From Chitinophagaceae bacterium (lineage in GTDB: Bacteria; Bacteroidota; Bacteroidia; Chitinophagales; Chitinophagaceae): a stretch of DNA of 64,000 nucleotides. Position numbers and translations under genes: made by a program. Of the stretch, positions 9,201-16,449 are shown piece by piece; positions within the stretch are counted from its first letter, which is position 1; the number at the start of each line of letters is the position of its first letter. Below the pieces are notes generated by a model, which saw only the letters and a list, made by a program, of their open reading frames with translations, ran no database searches and was not told the origin of the DNA. The DNA lies in assembly GCA_016710745.1 (NCBI GenBank), contig JADJVB010000010.1, positions 1,240,001 to 1,304,000 of the forward strand. The letters run 5' to 3'.

Positions 9201-12133
9201 TCAGGAACGGCCAGGTTAATGGCACCTGAATTAACAATAACAGAACCTGGTACAGGCGGCGGAGTTGAGCCCACAGACAGCAGTGTACCGTTAATTCCGG
9301 CAACACCACCACAAATTGGACTGGCTTGATTTATCGCAATAACCGGTAACGGAGTTACTGTTAAGATGGCACCGGTTGAGTTGGCAGCCGGAGGACAAGT
9401 ACCACTGATGACACAGCGATAGCGCCAGCTGTTCATCGCATTCGTTACACCGGTAATTGACAGTGTAGCCGTTGTAACACCACCGTAAAGTGTGCCATTC
9501 GAAATATTGGCATAGGCACCACCACCATTGGTGCTAACCTGCCATTGATAAGTTATACCAGCACCTGTTGCACCCACAGTAAAGCTTGCGTTTGTACCTG
9601 CGCAGGCAGTTACATTAGCCGGGTTACTGGTTACAGCAGGTAATTGATTTACTGTTATCAATATCGACGCCGAGGTTTGACAACCACCAGGTACCGTAGC
9701 AATTGCTGTGTACTGGCGGGTGGTCATTGGTGAAGCAGCTACCGGATTAGAGGTAGGGCTGCTTAAGCCAGCTGTAGGTGTCCACAAAATAGTGGTTCCC
9801 GGAGGAAATGGTGTTGGCGGATAATTGAATGTTACACTGAATCCACCTGCGATAGAGCCTTGGTCCCCACCAACTTTGTCTTCAACAAACAATTTCCAGG
9901 TACCATTGGGGTTACCTGTAAAAGTTGCCAGAGTTGGGCTTGCCGGGAATGACGGGCCGGTAACAGTTGGACCAGGTGCATAGAAAGCAAAAGGTGATCC
10001 ATTTCTGTTAGTTGGCTTATAGGTGCCACTTACCCACGGCGATGCTGCTGGCAAAGAAGCTGCAGCGGCATCAGTAAAGGTGAAATTAAGATTGCTAACA
10101 TTTATCAGCGGATCGGCATTTGAATTAGCCATAAGGATCACATTCTGCGTACCGGCAGGATTCTGCAATACCATGTTCACATCACCTGCCCAGGTATGGC
10201 TGAAACCATTGATCTTAACGTTGGTAACGGTAACGCCTGAGGTTGGTAATCCGGAAACAACCAGGTTATTGGTTGTAATGGCATTACTATTGATAGTAAT
10301 TAGTGCAGGATTTGTGAACGTTTGCGCTCCGGCAGCTCCAGTTACAGTCAACAATTTAGGATCTCCGGCACATAAAGGACCGGTTGGATCTTCTGTTATT
10401 GTAATACCACCAACTGTAGTTGGCGAAACTGTTATGGTAGGGTTACCGCTATTACCTGTACCAACACAACAAGGGTTGGTTGCGTCGATTACCGATACCA
10501 GGGTATAACTGGTTGTTCCAGCCGGCGTAACCGGGATATAATCTCCGCTGGTGTAATTGTTAACGGTAAATGGACCACCAGGAGTGGCATTGATCGTTAC
10601 ATTATAAGTAGCTGAAGAACCACCGGTGATAATAACCTTTAAACCTGCGGTAGAACCGGTACAGGTAGTTGGGTCAATAAACGCGGCAGTAGTATACACC
10701 ACATCATCTATACCGATATAATCAGAGTTGGCACCACCCGGGCCAGCATTCTCAACAAAATACCTGAATGCCAAACGTCCATTAACACCTGCAGCCGGTA
10801 AGCCACTCATGGTAAGGGTATATTGTGTCCAGGCGGTAGGATACCCTGTCGACGTATAGGTTGGGTTAATATCCAATAATAATGTTGAATAATCTCCAAC
10901 ACTGGTGTTGGTAGCGCCCACATTGGTGCCGGTATTGGTTGTGTTTAACCTCACCTGCAACCTGTCGGGGAATGCGCCGGATGTTGTGCGGGTATAGAAG
11001 GTGAATTTATCACCATTCCTCATTAATACACTTGGAGGGAATAACCAGTTACTAATAATATTTGTTCCGGTTGTATTGTTAAAATTAGCAGCAGCATAAG
11101 AAGTTGCCGGGCCAGAATTTGCAGGGAAAACACCTGCATTACCCTGAAACCAACCTGTTGCACCAACAGGCTGACTGTTGTTTTGAGCAAACCATCCCGC
11201 AGGTACCACAGTACCAAAACCTTCGTTAATTAGCGTAACGATAGGACCAGGAATCTGGAACTGACTTAAAACAGATGAAGTGGGCGGTGTACAAACCGGG
11301 GGCGGCGTACAATTTAAACCGGTAACCGTCATCGTGTAAGAAGGACAAGGCGTGTTTGGTTGAGCAGCCATGGCAACAAATGTTACCGTGGTGTTTGCCG
11401 GTACATTAAATGAAAATGTAACTGCAGCGCCACCCGACAGTGAACTTGATCCGCCATCTGCCATGTAATTTGTACATAGATTGGCTGGATTAAACGTTCC
11501 ATTGTAGGCAACCACAAAAACGTCGCCGCCACCTGCATTAGCAATATAATTAACCGTTACGCATTGTGCGGCACAGGTTAAATTTTGCAATGTGTAGGTG
11601 TCGTAAAAATAAGGACCGGTGCCGAAAGGACCGCCACATGCCTTAGCGGCAGCACAGGTGCTGGGAATACCATCACGGAAAAAACGGCCATTGGTAAGCG
11701 TTAGATCACCGGTTACCAAACCACCATTAAACGTACAAACATCGCCAATTACATTGCTGCTGTTTGTGTTTGCATTGAAGTTTGATTGTGGTACTTTCAT
11801 CAACGCCATCTTTTCGGCTATGCGTTGGTTAAATTCAGGTACATCAGTTGGGGTACCTGCAACAATACTGCCTGTTGTAGCATTGCTTTTAGGGGCATCG
11901 CCTTTAACGCGGGCCAGCAATTCGGGATTTGCCTTTACCATTTCCCTGGTAAGGCCGGTCATGTCAACAGGTTTTACCACTGTTGCAGACTGCGATTTTT
12001 GCCTTGCATCCTGTGACTGCTCTCTCAAACGTTGAGCAGTAGCCAGTTGAAATGCAACACTCAAAACCAATACCGGAAGTATCGTTTTGAGCAGAAAAAC
12101 CGTAAATTTTTGTAGAGTAGTTTTTTTGTGCAT
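6293..12133 (-). CDS. Giant T9SS cargo protein with P-domain, Ig-like and choice-of-anchor J modules
   Basis: A secreted 1946-residue protein when started at the ATG at 12133, which puts a signal peptide (KFTVFLLKTILPVLVLSVAF...TAQ) at the N-terminus; the open frame extends 31 residues further upstream without one. Modules, approximate residues: Cys-rich beta domain 129-274; choice-of-anchor J/cleaved-adhesin domain 299-478 (LINEGFGTVVPAGW); proprotein-convertase P-domain-like modules at 606-768, 964-1144, 1249-1424 and 1483-1648 (SHTWAGDVNMVLQNPAG, FTGNPNGTWKLFVEDKVGGD); Ig-like domains at 831-928 and 1668-1768 with YQWQVSTN cores; T9SS type A sorting domain 1861-1946 (LYPNPTDGKFEV, KGVYFVEV). 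No protease or glycosidase domain is seen. It is probably exported by T9SS and attached at the cell surface as an adhesin or matrix protein. Confidence 0.9.
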   Translation of the reverse strand: MHKKTTLQKFTVFLLKTILPVLVLSVAFQLATAQRLREQSQDARQKSQSATVVKPVDMTGLTREMVKANPELLARVKGDAPKSNATTGSIVAGTPTDVPEFNQRIAEKMALMKVPQSNFNANTNSSNVIGDVCTFNGGLVTGDLTLTNGRFFRDGIPSTCAAAKACGGPFGTGPYFYDTYTLQNLTCAAQCVTVNYIANAGGGDVFVVAYNGTFNPANLCTNYMADGGSSSLSGGAAVTFSFNVPANTTVTFVAMAAQPNTPCPSYTMTVTGLNCTPPPVCTPPTSSVLSQFQIPGPIVTLINEGFGTVVPAGWFAQNNSQPVGATGWFQGNAGVFPANSGPATSYAAANFNNTTGTNIISNWLFPPSVLMRNGDKFTFYTRTTSGAFPDRLQVRLNTTNTGTNVGATNTSVGDYSTLLLDINPTYTSTGYPTAWTQYTLTMSGLPAAGVNGRLAFRYFVENAGPGGANSDYIGIDDVVYTTAAFIDPTTCTGSTAGLKVIITGGSSATYNVTINATPGGPFTVNNYTSGDYIPVTPAGTTSYTLVSVIDATNPCCVGTGNSGNPTITVSPTTVGGITITEDPTGPLCAGDPKLLTVTGAAGAQTFTNPALITINSNAITTNNLVVSGLPTSGVTVTNVKINGFSHTWAGDVNMVLQNPAGTQNVILMANSNADPLINVSNLNFTFTDAAAASLPAASPWVSGTYKPTNRNGSPFAFYAPGPTVTGPSFPASPTLATFTGNPNGTWKLFVEDKVGGDQGSIAGGFSVTFNYPPTPFPPGTTILWTPTAGLSSPTSNPVAASPMTTRQYTAIATVPGGCQTSASILITVNQLPAVTSNPANVTACAGTNASFTVGATGAGITYQWQVSTNGGGAYANISNGTLYGGVTTATLSITGVTNAMNSWRYRCVISGTCPPAANSTGAILTVTPLPVIAINQASPICGGVAGINGTLLSVGSTPPPVPGSVIVNSGAINLAVPDNTANGVNNVINVAGVPANATITNVSVTLNMSHTYPGDMIFNLKAPNGNILNLYKYGTGLFTGPASGVPTWGWYGATVSQTGTTAWSSVNAAPFIYNNSTAWKADAINTPVAGPTVQNPTGFVSTEANFTTLYSNGPSTNGAWTLAMCDGGPGDLGTLASWTVKIDYTVPGGGGGPTVTYTWAPLAGLYTNATATTPYAGGNTNTVYAAPAVNTVYTVTGNETSTGCSNTASITVIYTPAAPTINPASVAKCRPDAPVQLCVISSLAPQPFTTTYTSGAINVPIPEGNFPNLPATAGVSTIAAPLPATALISNIRVSMNIAHAYVGDVVAVLKAPNGQIINLDAMLNKTNNPGANFVNTVISSTGTTLLSAGTAPFTATFKADLVGATFTAFGFTLAGGPVGFAPTQTNWSSLYSIPNGNWTLAMYDVGAPDVGNLTSWSITFDYLYGPPAQGIWSPIAGLYSDAAGTIPYVAGTPATCVYANPLPASDIPYTYNVTVASVGPDAFQTFTNTAPITITNGGSTPYPSNITVSGLPTTGAVVENVILTGLSHTWSDDIDILLQSPTGQNVILMSDVGGASTISNATYTFSDAGSAMGTAANPTGTYAPTNLVGTLGVEPDNFPAPGPGSVAQPTPALSMFTGNPNGVWKLFAVDDFAGDDGVLAGGYSIRFKYATPGCTSAPKAVTVKVNEPVVITSQPVDRTVCTDKVATFSVVVTGSATIGYRWEVSTNNGNPPWNTVNNGGVYSGATTATLTITAPPVSMSGYVYRCVVQGATPCPAVTTFQRTLTVNPLPVIVISSDAKLFPGLTKTITSTVSPAAAATYSWMRDGIVLSASSSGVVSGIGTANLTVDIDGLGEYVLMVTDVNNCTNVSNKVFITDSASSKCFLYPNPTDGKFEVRYFSVASNSNLPRTLSVYTTSGVRVLSQNYSIGRPYDRMPVDMRNQGKGVYFVEVQDVNGNRLALCKVVIQ

Positions 12134-12400
12134 ACGTGAAATTTTGGTTAATGAAATACAGGAATTACAATTACTTACTACAAAGCAGCAGTTATATATA
12201 ACACCTGTAAATAAAAGATAACGCAAGTTATATTTTATTTAACAAATTAAAGAATCTTTTTGATACTTTAATTAAAATTAAAAATAATATATAATAGCGT
12301 TATTTTTTATTGATTACCTGAGATATTTACTTATTTGATTTTTTTTGGGGGGCGAGTGGGGCGGTTTATGACAATTCGGGAAAATGAATTTCAAAAAAAA

Positions 12401-12419
12401 ACACCCCGTATTGGAGTGT
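12401..12419 (-). terminator. Probable terminator of the small secreted-protein gene
   Basis: A stem of about seven pairs (ACACCCC against GGAGTGT, one G-T pair) followed on the minus strand by a nine-base T run (12392-12400), 25 bases after the stop of the 12444-12824 gene. Confidence 0.7.
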
Positions 12420-12443
12420 CTTTTCTAAAATTACTTAGATTAA

Positions 12444-12824
12444 TTAATTATCAGTTTTTTTTGATGCAGCAGCTTTTGCAGCAGCGGCTTTTTTAATTTC
12501 CATTTGTTTTTCAGGCGCGATTGCACTTGTTGTACCATCATCATTCACGATCACAGCTGCTTCGGTGGCAGCAACTTTATGTGGAACTTTACCGGTGGCA
12601 ACAGGCCTTGTTGCATCAGGAGTTGTTTGCATATCGCTGGCTGAAACAGTTGTTGAAACAGCTGCAGTCTTATCGTTTTTAACGGCTACGGGGGCAAGAC
12701 TGGTCGCAACCTTAGGTGCTGTGTTACCATTAACATCGCTTATTTGACTTCCCACTGCACTTTGCGCTGTAGCCAAACTGCAAATGCCTAACATGATTAT
12801 TGAAGATAGTACTAACTTTTTCAT
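12444..12824 (-). CDS. Small secreted Ala/Thr/Val-rich protein of unknown function
   Basis: The 126-residue product has a clear signal peptide (MKKLVLSSIIMLGICSLATAQ), then a low-complexity chain rich in Ala, Thr, Val and Lys with no Cys after the signal and no recognisable domain. It ends in an Ala/Lys-rich segment (KKAAAAKAAASKK) that could be helical. It has its own terminator and A/T-rich flanks of 150-300 bases, so it is probably a single-gene unit. I do not recognise a family. It could be a periplasmic or surface filler protein. Confidence 0.65.
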   Translation of the reverse strand: MKKLVLSSIIMLGICSLATAQSAVGSQISDVNGNTAPKVATSLAPVAVKNDKTAAVSTTVSASDMQTTPDATRPVATGKVPHKVAATEAAVIVNDDGTTSAIAPEKQMEIKKAAAAKAAASKKTDN

Positions 12825-12977
12825 TGTGTTTGTTTTTGATTTATGAGTAAAAAAGATGTTTAAACAGTTAAATTGGTGTTTATTGCTGATCCTGATGTCA
12901 AATATACTTTTTTTTATAAAAAAACCAAGAAACTTTATTTTTATTTCTTAAATTTTTCAATTTTGTTGGTTACCGGT

Positions 12978-13643
12978 TTATATATTTTGCAGCCTGTTCA
13001 GCAATAATCCGTTAAAGTTACGCAATGTGGATATCTTAAGGTCAGCCGCTTCCCAAACCGGATTTTTGCTGTCGTGCATCGATGGAACCACCACACAGTG
13101 CATTTTAGCCGCTTTTGCGGCGATCATGCCATTAAAAGAATCTTCAAAACAAATGCATTGATTGGGCGCTGCTTCCAGTTCGGCAGCACAATTTAAATAA
13201 ACTTCGGGATGTGGTTTTCCAAAAGCCAGATCATCGGCAGATGTAAATGCCTGCAAATGCCTGCGAATATCCAGTAGGTCGATAACCACACTGATCAATT
13301 CGGGAGCCGATGACGACGCCAACCCAATACGAAACCCAAGCTCCTGGAAAAACTGAAAGATATGATCCACACCGGGCATGGGCCTGCCTTTTTGTTTGAC
13401 CAGGTTGATAACATCCGCTACAATTTGCTTTTCGGATACGGCCAAACCGGATTCGGGTAAATTAAAATGTCTGAACCAATACGACAGAAACTCTTTTGTT
13501 CGTAAACCGGTGGTGCGGGCATATTGCTGTGGCGTTAACTGTTTTCCATAAACGCTTAACAATCGATCAGCCGCTTCTTTCCAAAGCGGTTCCGAATCGA
13601 TCAGTAACCCATCCATGTCAAAAATAACCGTATTCAGAATCAT
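12978..13643 (-). CDS. HAD-superfamily sugar-phosphate phosphatase (HxpB/YniC-like)
   Basis: 221 residues with all HAD motifs: the nucleophile motif DMDGLLIDSEPLW near residue 9, the Ser/Thr motif ASSSA near 109, the Lys motif GKPHPEVY near 142 and the acidic motif CFEDSFNGM near 165. A helical C1 cap lies between motifs I and II. The closest style is the beta-phosphoglucomutase/HxpB group, which dephosphorylates hexitol or 2-deoxyhexose 6-phosphates; substrate is not provable here. It is divergent from the acyltransferase at 13772. Confidence 0.85.
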   Translation of the reverse strand: MILNTVIFDMDGLLIDSEPLWKEAADRLLSVYGKQLTPQQYARTTGLRTKEFLSYWFRHFNLPESGLAVSEKQIVADVINLVKQKGRPMPGVDHIFQFFQELGFRIGLASSSAPELISVVIDLLDIRRHLQAFTSADDLAFGKPHPEVYLNCAAELEAAPNQCICFEDSFNGMIAAKAAKMHCVVVPSMHDSKNPVWEAADLKISTLRNFNGLLLNRLQNI

Positions 13644-13771
13644 GTCTGCAAATATAATGGGTTAGCCGCTTCGTGATATCGTTTGTTGAAACAGGTAATA
13701 TTTATTTAGGATAGTAAAACTTAGTTTTTATAAATTGCAGGGCACATTGGCAGAAAAGAAAAGACAGATAT

Positions 13772-14527
13772 ATGCGTAACATGATTACAGCTTTTAAGGA
13801 ATCGGGGTTTGTTAAGGGATTGGTTTATATGGTTATTGGTGCTATTTCTTTTCCGGGACTGGCCATGATCAACAAACTGCAGGTTAACGGGATGGACAAA
13901 TTAAAAAAACTCCCCCGTAAAAATGTTTTGTTTGTCAGTAATCACCAAACCTATTTTGCCGAAGTGATCGCATTTCTGCATATTTTTTGTGCTGTAAGCT
14001 GGCGAAAAAAGAATGGCCTCGGTATTCCCTATTACCTGTTGTGGCCGTATACCCGGGTACAGTTTGTTTCGGCCGAAGAAACCATGAAGAAGAATATGCT
14101 GAGTAAAATTTTTGCATTGGCCGGTTCAATCATGATAAAGCGTGTATGGGTTGATGATACCAAAGAAGTGAGAAAGGGACTGGACCCCAGCGACACCCGT
14201 AAAATAGCAAGGGCTCTGGAAAGAAACTGGGTCATCACTTTTCCGCAGGGCACTACCACACCCTTTGTGCCGGGCCGCAAGGGTACCGCTTTTATTGTGA
14301 AACATTACCAACCCGTTGTTATACCGGTAGTGGTTAGCGGCTTTAGTACGGCATTCAACAAAAAAGGAATAAAAATGATCAAAAAAGGAACCCGTTTGTC
14401 GATCACATTTAAAGATCCGATGCAGATCGATTATAATGACTCAACCGGCGACATACTCGAACAGATCATGGATGCCATCGAACAGAGTAAAAAATTTGCG
14501 CCGGAAAAAGAACTGCCTGCCGGTTAG
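13772..14527 (+). CDS. 1-acyl-glycerol-3-phosphate-type acyltransferase (PlsC family)
   Basis: 251 residues; a hydrophobic N-terminal segment (residues 15-35) would hold it at the inner membrane, where this family acylates lysophospholipid acceptors. The acyltransferase signature is present: VSNHQTYFAE (His58), the FPQGTTTPF block and GRKGTAFIVKHYQPVVIPV. In the usual HX4D motif an acid sits five residues after His; here that position is Ala63 and the acid is Glu64, a shifted HX5E form. I recall HX5D in related Bacteroidota proteins, so this may be subfamily-wide. The last four bases overlap the convergent thioesterase gene. Confidence 0.85.
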   Translation: MRNMITAFKESGFVKGLVYMVIGAISFPGLAMINKLQVNGMDKLKKLPRKNVLFVSNHQTYFAEVIAFLHIFCAVSWRKKNGLGIPYYLLWPYTRVQFVSAEETMKKNMLSKIFALAGSIMIKRVWVDDTKEVRKGLDPSDTRKIARALERNWVITFPQGTTTPFVPGRKGTAFIVKHYQPVVIPVVVSGFSTAFNKKGIKMIKKGTRLSITFKDPMQIDYNDSTGDILEQIMDAIEQSKKFAPEKELPAG

Positions 14528-15036
14528 TCGTTTATAAACAGGGCTTTTAATTCGGCGGCATCTTCGGGTTTCATTTTGCCCCCCAGGATCAGCCTTAATT
14601 GCCTTCTTCTTAAGGCGCCTTCAAATAATTTTTTTTCTCCTTCGGTTTCCGGAACCAGCTGGTTCACGGTACGGGGTCTGCCGTTGGGGTCGAGCGAAAC
14701 AAAAGTATAATAGGCTTCATTGCTTTTATATTTATATTGCTGAATGGCGTCTTCGCCCCAAACAGTCAAATGCACTTCCATGCTGGTATTGAAAACACGG
14801 GTAAGTTTTGCTTCAATGTGCACCACATTACCCAGTTTAATAGGGCTTTCAAAAGAGATATTATCAACCGAAGCGGTTACTACCGGAGCCCCGCAGTGCT
14901 TCATGGCGGCCAGTGCCGCAGCGATATCCATCCAATACATTAGCCTGCCGCCCATTAAATTTCCAAAAGTATTGGTATCGTTGGGTAAAACCAGTTCTGT
15001 CATCACTACCAACGATTCACTTGTTTTTTTTTCCAT
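14524..15036 (-). CDS. Acyl-CoA thioesterase, hot-dog fold (YciA/BACH type)
   Basis: Single hot-dog domain of about 170 residues. The family signature is clear: LVLPNDTNTFGNLMGGRLM (Asn/Asp catalytic region and helix) and VDNISFESPIKLGNVVHIEA. Such enzymes hydrolyse cytosolic acyl-CoA to the free acid and CoA. The ATG at 15036 (MEKKTSES) fits the family better than the ATG eight codons upstream at 15060. It converges with the acyltransferase gene and overlaps its stop by four bases, so the pair may interfere transcriptionally. Confidence 0.88.
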   Translation of the reverse strand: MEKKTSESLVVMTELVLPNDTNTFGNLMGGRLMYWMDIAAALAAMKHCGAPVVTASVDNISFESPIKLGNVVHIEAKLTRVFNTSMEVHLTVWGEDAIQQYKYKSNEAYYTFVSLDPNGRPRTVNQLVPETEGEKKLFEGALRRRQLRLILGGKMKPEDAAELKALFIND

Positions 15037-15136
15037 TGTTTTTATGGCAAAGATAATCACAAGTTCACCACCGGTTAAATGATTTATTTGGCAGTTCGTT
15101 TTTGTTTAATGAATTTCGATAAACGAATTGCCGATT

Positions 15137-16366
15137 ATGAACGAACAAAACAGAATTTCTTTTGACAACACCGAATGCGCTTTTGCTGCCAAATCCAATG
15201 CAGAATTAAAAAAAGCAAAATTTCTTTTTGGTATTATGGGTAAAGCCTGGCTGGTTAACCTGGCGTTGAAGATAACACCGGTTGCCATCAAATGGCAAAT
15301 ACCGTTTACAAAAACACTGATCAGGCAAACCATTTTTAAACAATTTGTTGGTGGCGAAACCCTGGCACAAACAGCCAGGGTAGCCGATAAGCTTGAAAAA
15401 TATAACGTACAGGTGATATTGGATTATGGGGTAGAAGGAAAGGAGGGTGAAGCCAGTTTTGAACAGGCCTGCACAGAATTCCTGAACGTGATAGACTACG
15501 CAGCCACGCAACCCAATATTCCTTTTATGAGTGTTAAGGTTACCGGGTTTGCCCGTTTTTCACTGCTCGAAAAAATGGACGATTTGATGAGTAAAGCAGC
15601 GGGTACCCTGATGAAGCGTTACCTGTATGCAGTAGATGCCTTGCCCGAAGAAGAAAAGCAGGAATGGCAAAAAATTAAGTCAAGAATCCAGCTGTTGTGT
15701 GAAGAAGGAAATAAAAAAAATATTGGTGTTTTGATCGATGCTGAAGAAACCTGGATCCAGGATCCGGTTGATGCGCTAACGATCCTGATGATGGATGTGT
15801 TTAATAAAGAAAAACTGGTTATTTACAATACGTTGCAATTATACAGGCACGACCGTTACCAGTTTTTAAAAGATTCATATGCGGCCGCTGTTGAACGAAA
15901 TTTTATTTTAGGAGTTAAGTTAGTCAGAGGCGCCTACATGGAAAAAGAACGAAACCGCGCTGATGAATTAAATGATCCATCACCGATTCAACCCGATAAA
16001 GCGAGCTGTGACCGGGATTATAATGCATCGGTTGAATATTGTATCGAACATATTGATAAGATTGCGGTTATCGTTGCCTCTCATAATGAATATAGTAACT
16101 TATATACCACCGAATTGCTCGATAAAAAGGGATTGCCTCATAACCATCCGCACGTTCATTTTTCGCAGCTCTATGGCATGAGCGACAATATCACCTTCAA
16201 CCTGGCCAAATCCAATTGTTCGGTTAGTAAATATTTGCCTTTTGGGCCGATCCAGGATGTAGTTCCCTACTTAATGCGCCGCGCTCAGGAAAACAGTTCC
16301 GTATCCGGACAAACCGGAAAAGAACTTGTGTTAATTGAGAAAGAACTGCAAAGGCGTAAAATTTAG
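15137..16366 (+). CDS. Proline dehydrogenase
   Basis: 409 residues with the ATG at 15137 (a TTG three codons earlier is less likely). It oxidises proline to pyrroline-5-carboxylate with FAD, feeding electrons to quinone. The PRODH barrel is recognisable by VILDYGVEGK, MSVKVTGFARFSLLEK, GVLIDAEETW, GVKLVRGAYMEKER (substrate-binding Arg) and KYLPFGPIQDVVPYLMRRA. It is a stand-alone enzyme without the aldehyde dehydrogenase part of PutA, normal in Bacteroidota. Divergent from the thioesterase gene with about 100 bases between starts. Confidence 0.95.
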   Translation: MNEQNRISFDNTECAFAAKSNAELKKAKFLFGIMGKAWLVNLALKITPVAIKWQIPFTKTLIRQTIFKQFVGGETLAQTARVADKLEKYNVQVILDYGVEGKEGEASFEQACTEFLNVIDYAATQPNIPFMSVKVTGFARFSLLEKMDDLMSKAAGTLMKRYLYAVDALPEEEKQEWQKIKSRIQLLCEEGNKKNIGVLIDAEETWIQDPVDALTILMMDVFNKEKLVIYNTLQLYRHDRYQFLKDSYAAAVERNFILGVKLVRGAYMEKERNRADELNDPSPIQPDKASCDRDYNASVEYCIEHIDKIAVIVASHNEYSNLYTTELLDKKGLPHNHPHVHFSQLYGMSDNITFNLAKSNCSVSKYLPFGPIQDVVPYLMRRAQENSSVSGQTGKELVLIEKELQRRKI

Positions 16367-16403
16367 ATTGGCCCGATATTCAGCGCAATAAAATCTGTCA
16401 AGC

Positions 16404-16437
16404 TTTGATAATTTTATATGTTAATAATTTATCTTTG
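16404..16437 (+). promoter_or_regulatory. Promoter of the DUF5916 gene
   Basis: TTTG at 16404-16407 and TATCTTTG at 16430-16437 (22 bases between, slightly longer than the usual 19-21). The ATG of the DUF5916 gene is 13 bases after the -7 box, so its leader would be very short. Confidence 0.6.
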
Positions 16438-16449
16438 CCGTAACATGTA

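Noticed and set aside
10023..10508. Long plus-strand ORF of 161 residues inside the giant cargo gene
   Set aside because: Antisense shadow of a Gly/Thr/Pro-rich coding region; no domain and no promoter.
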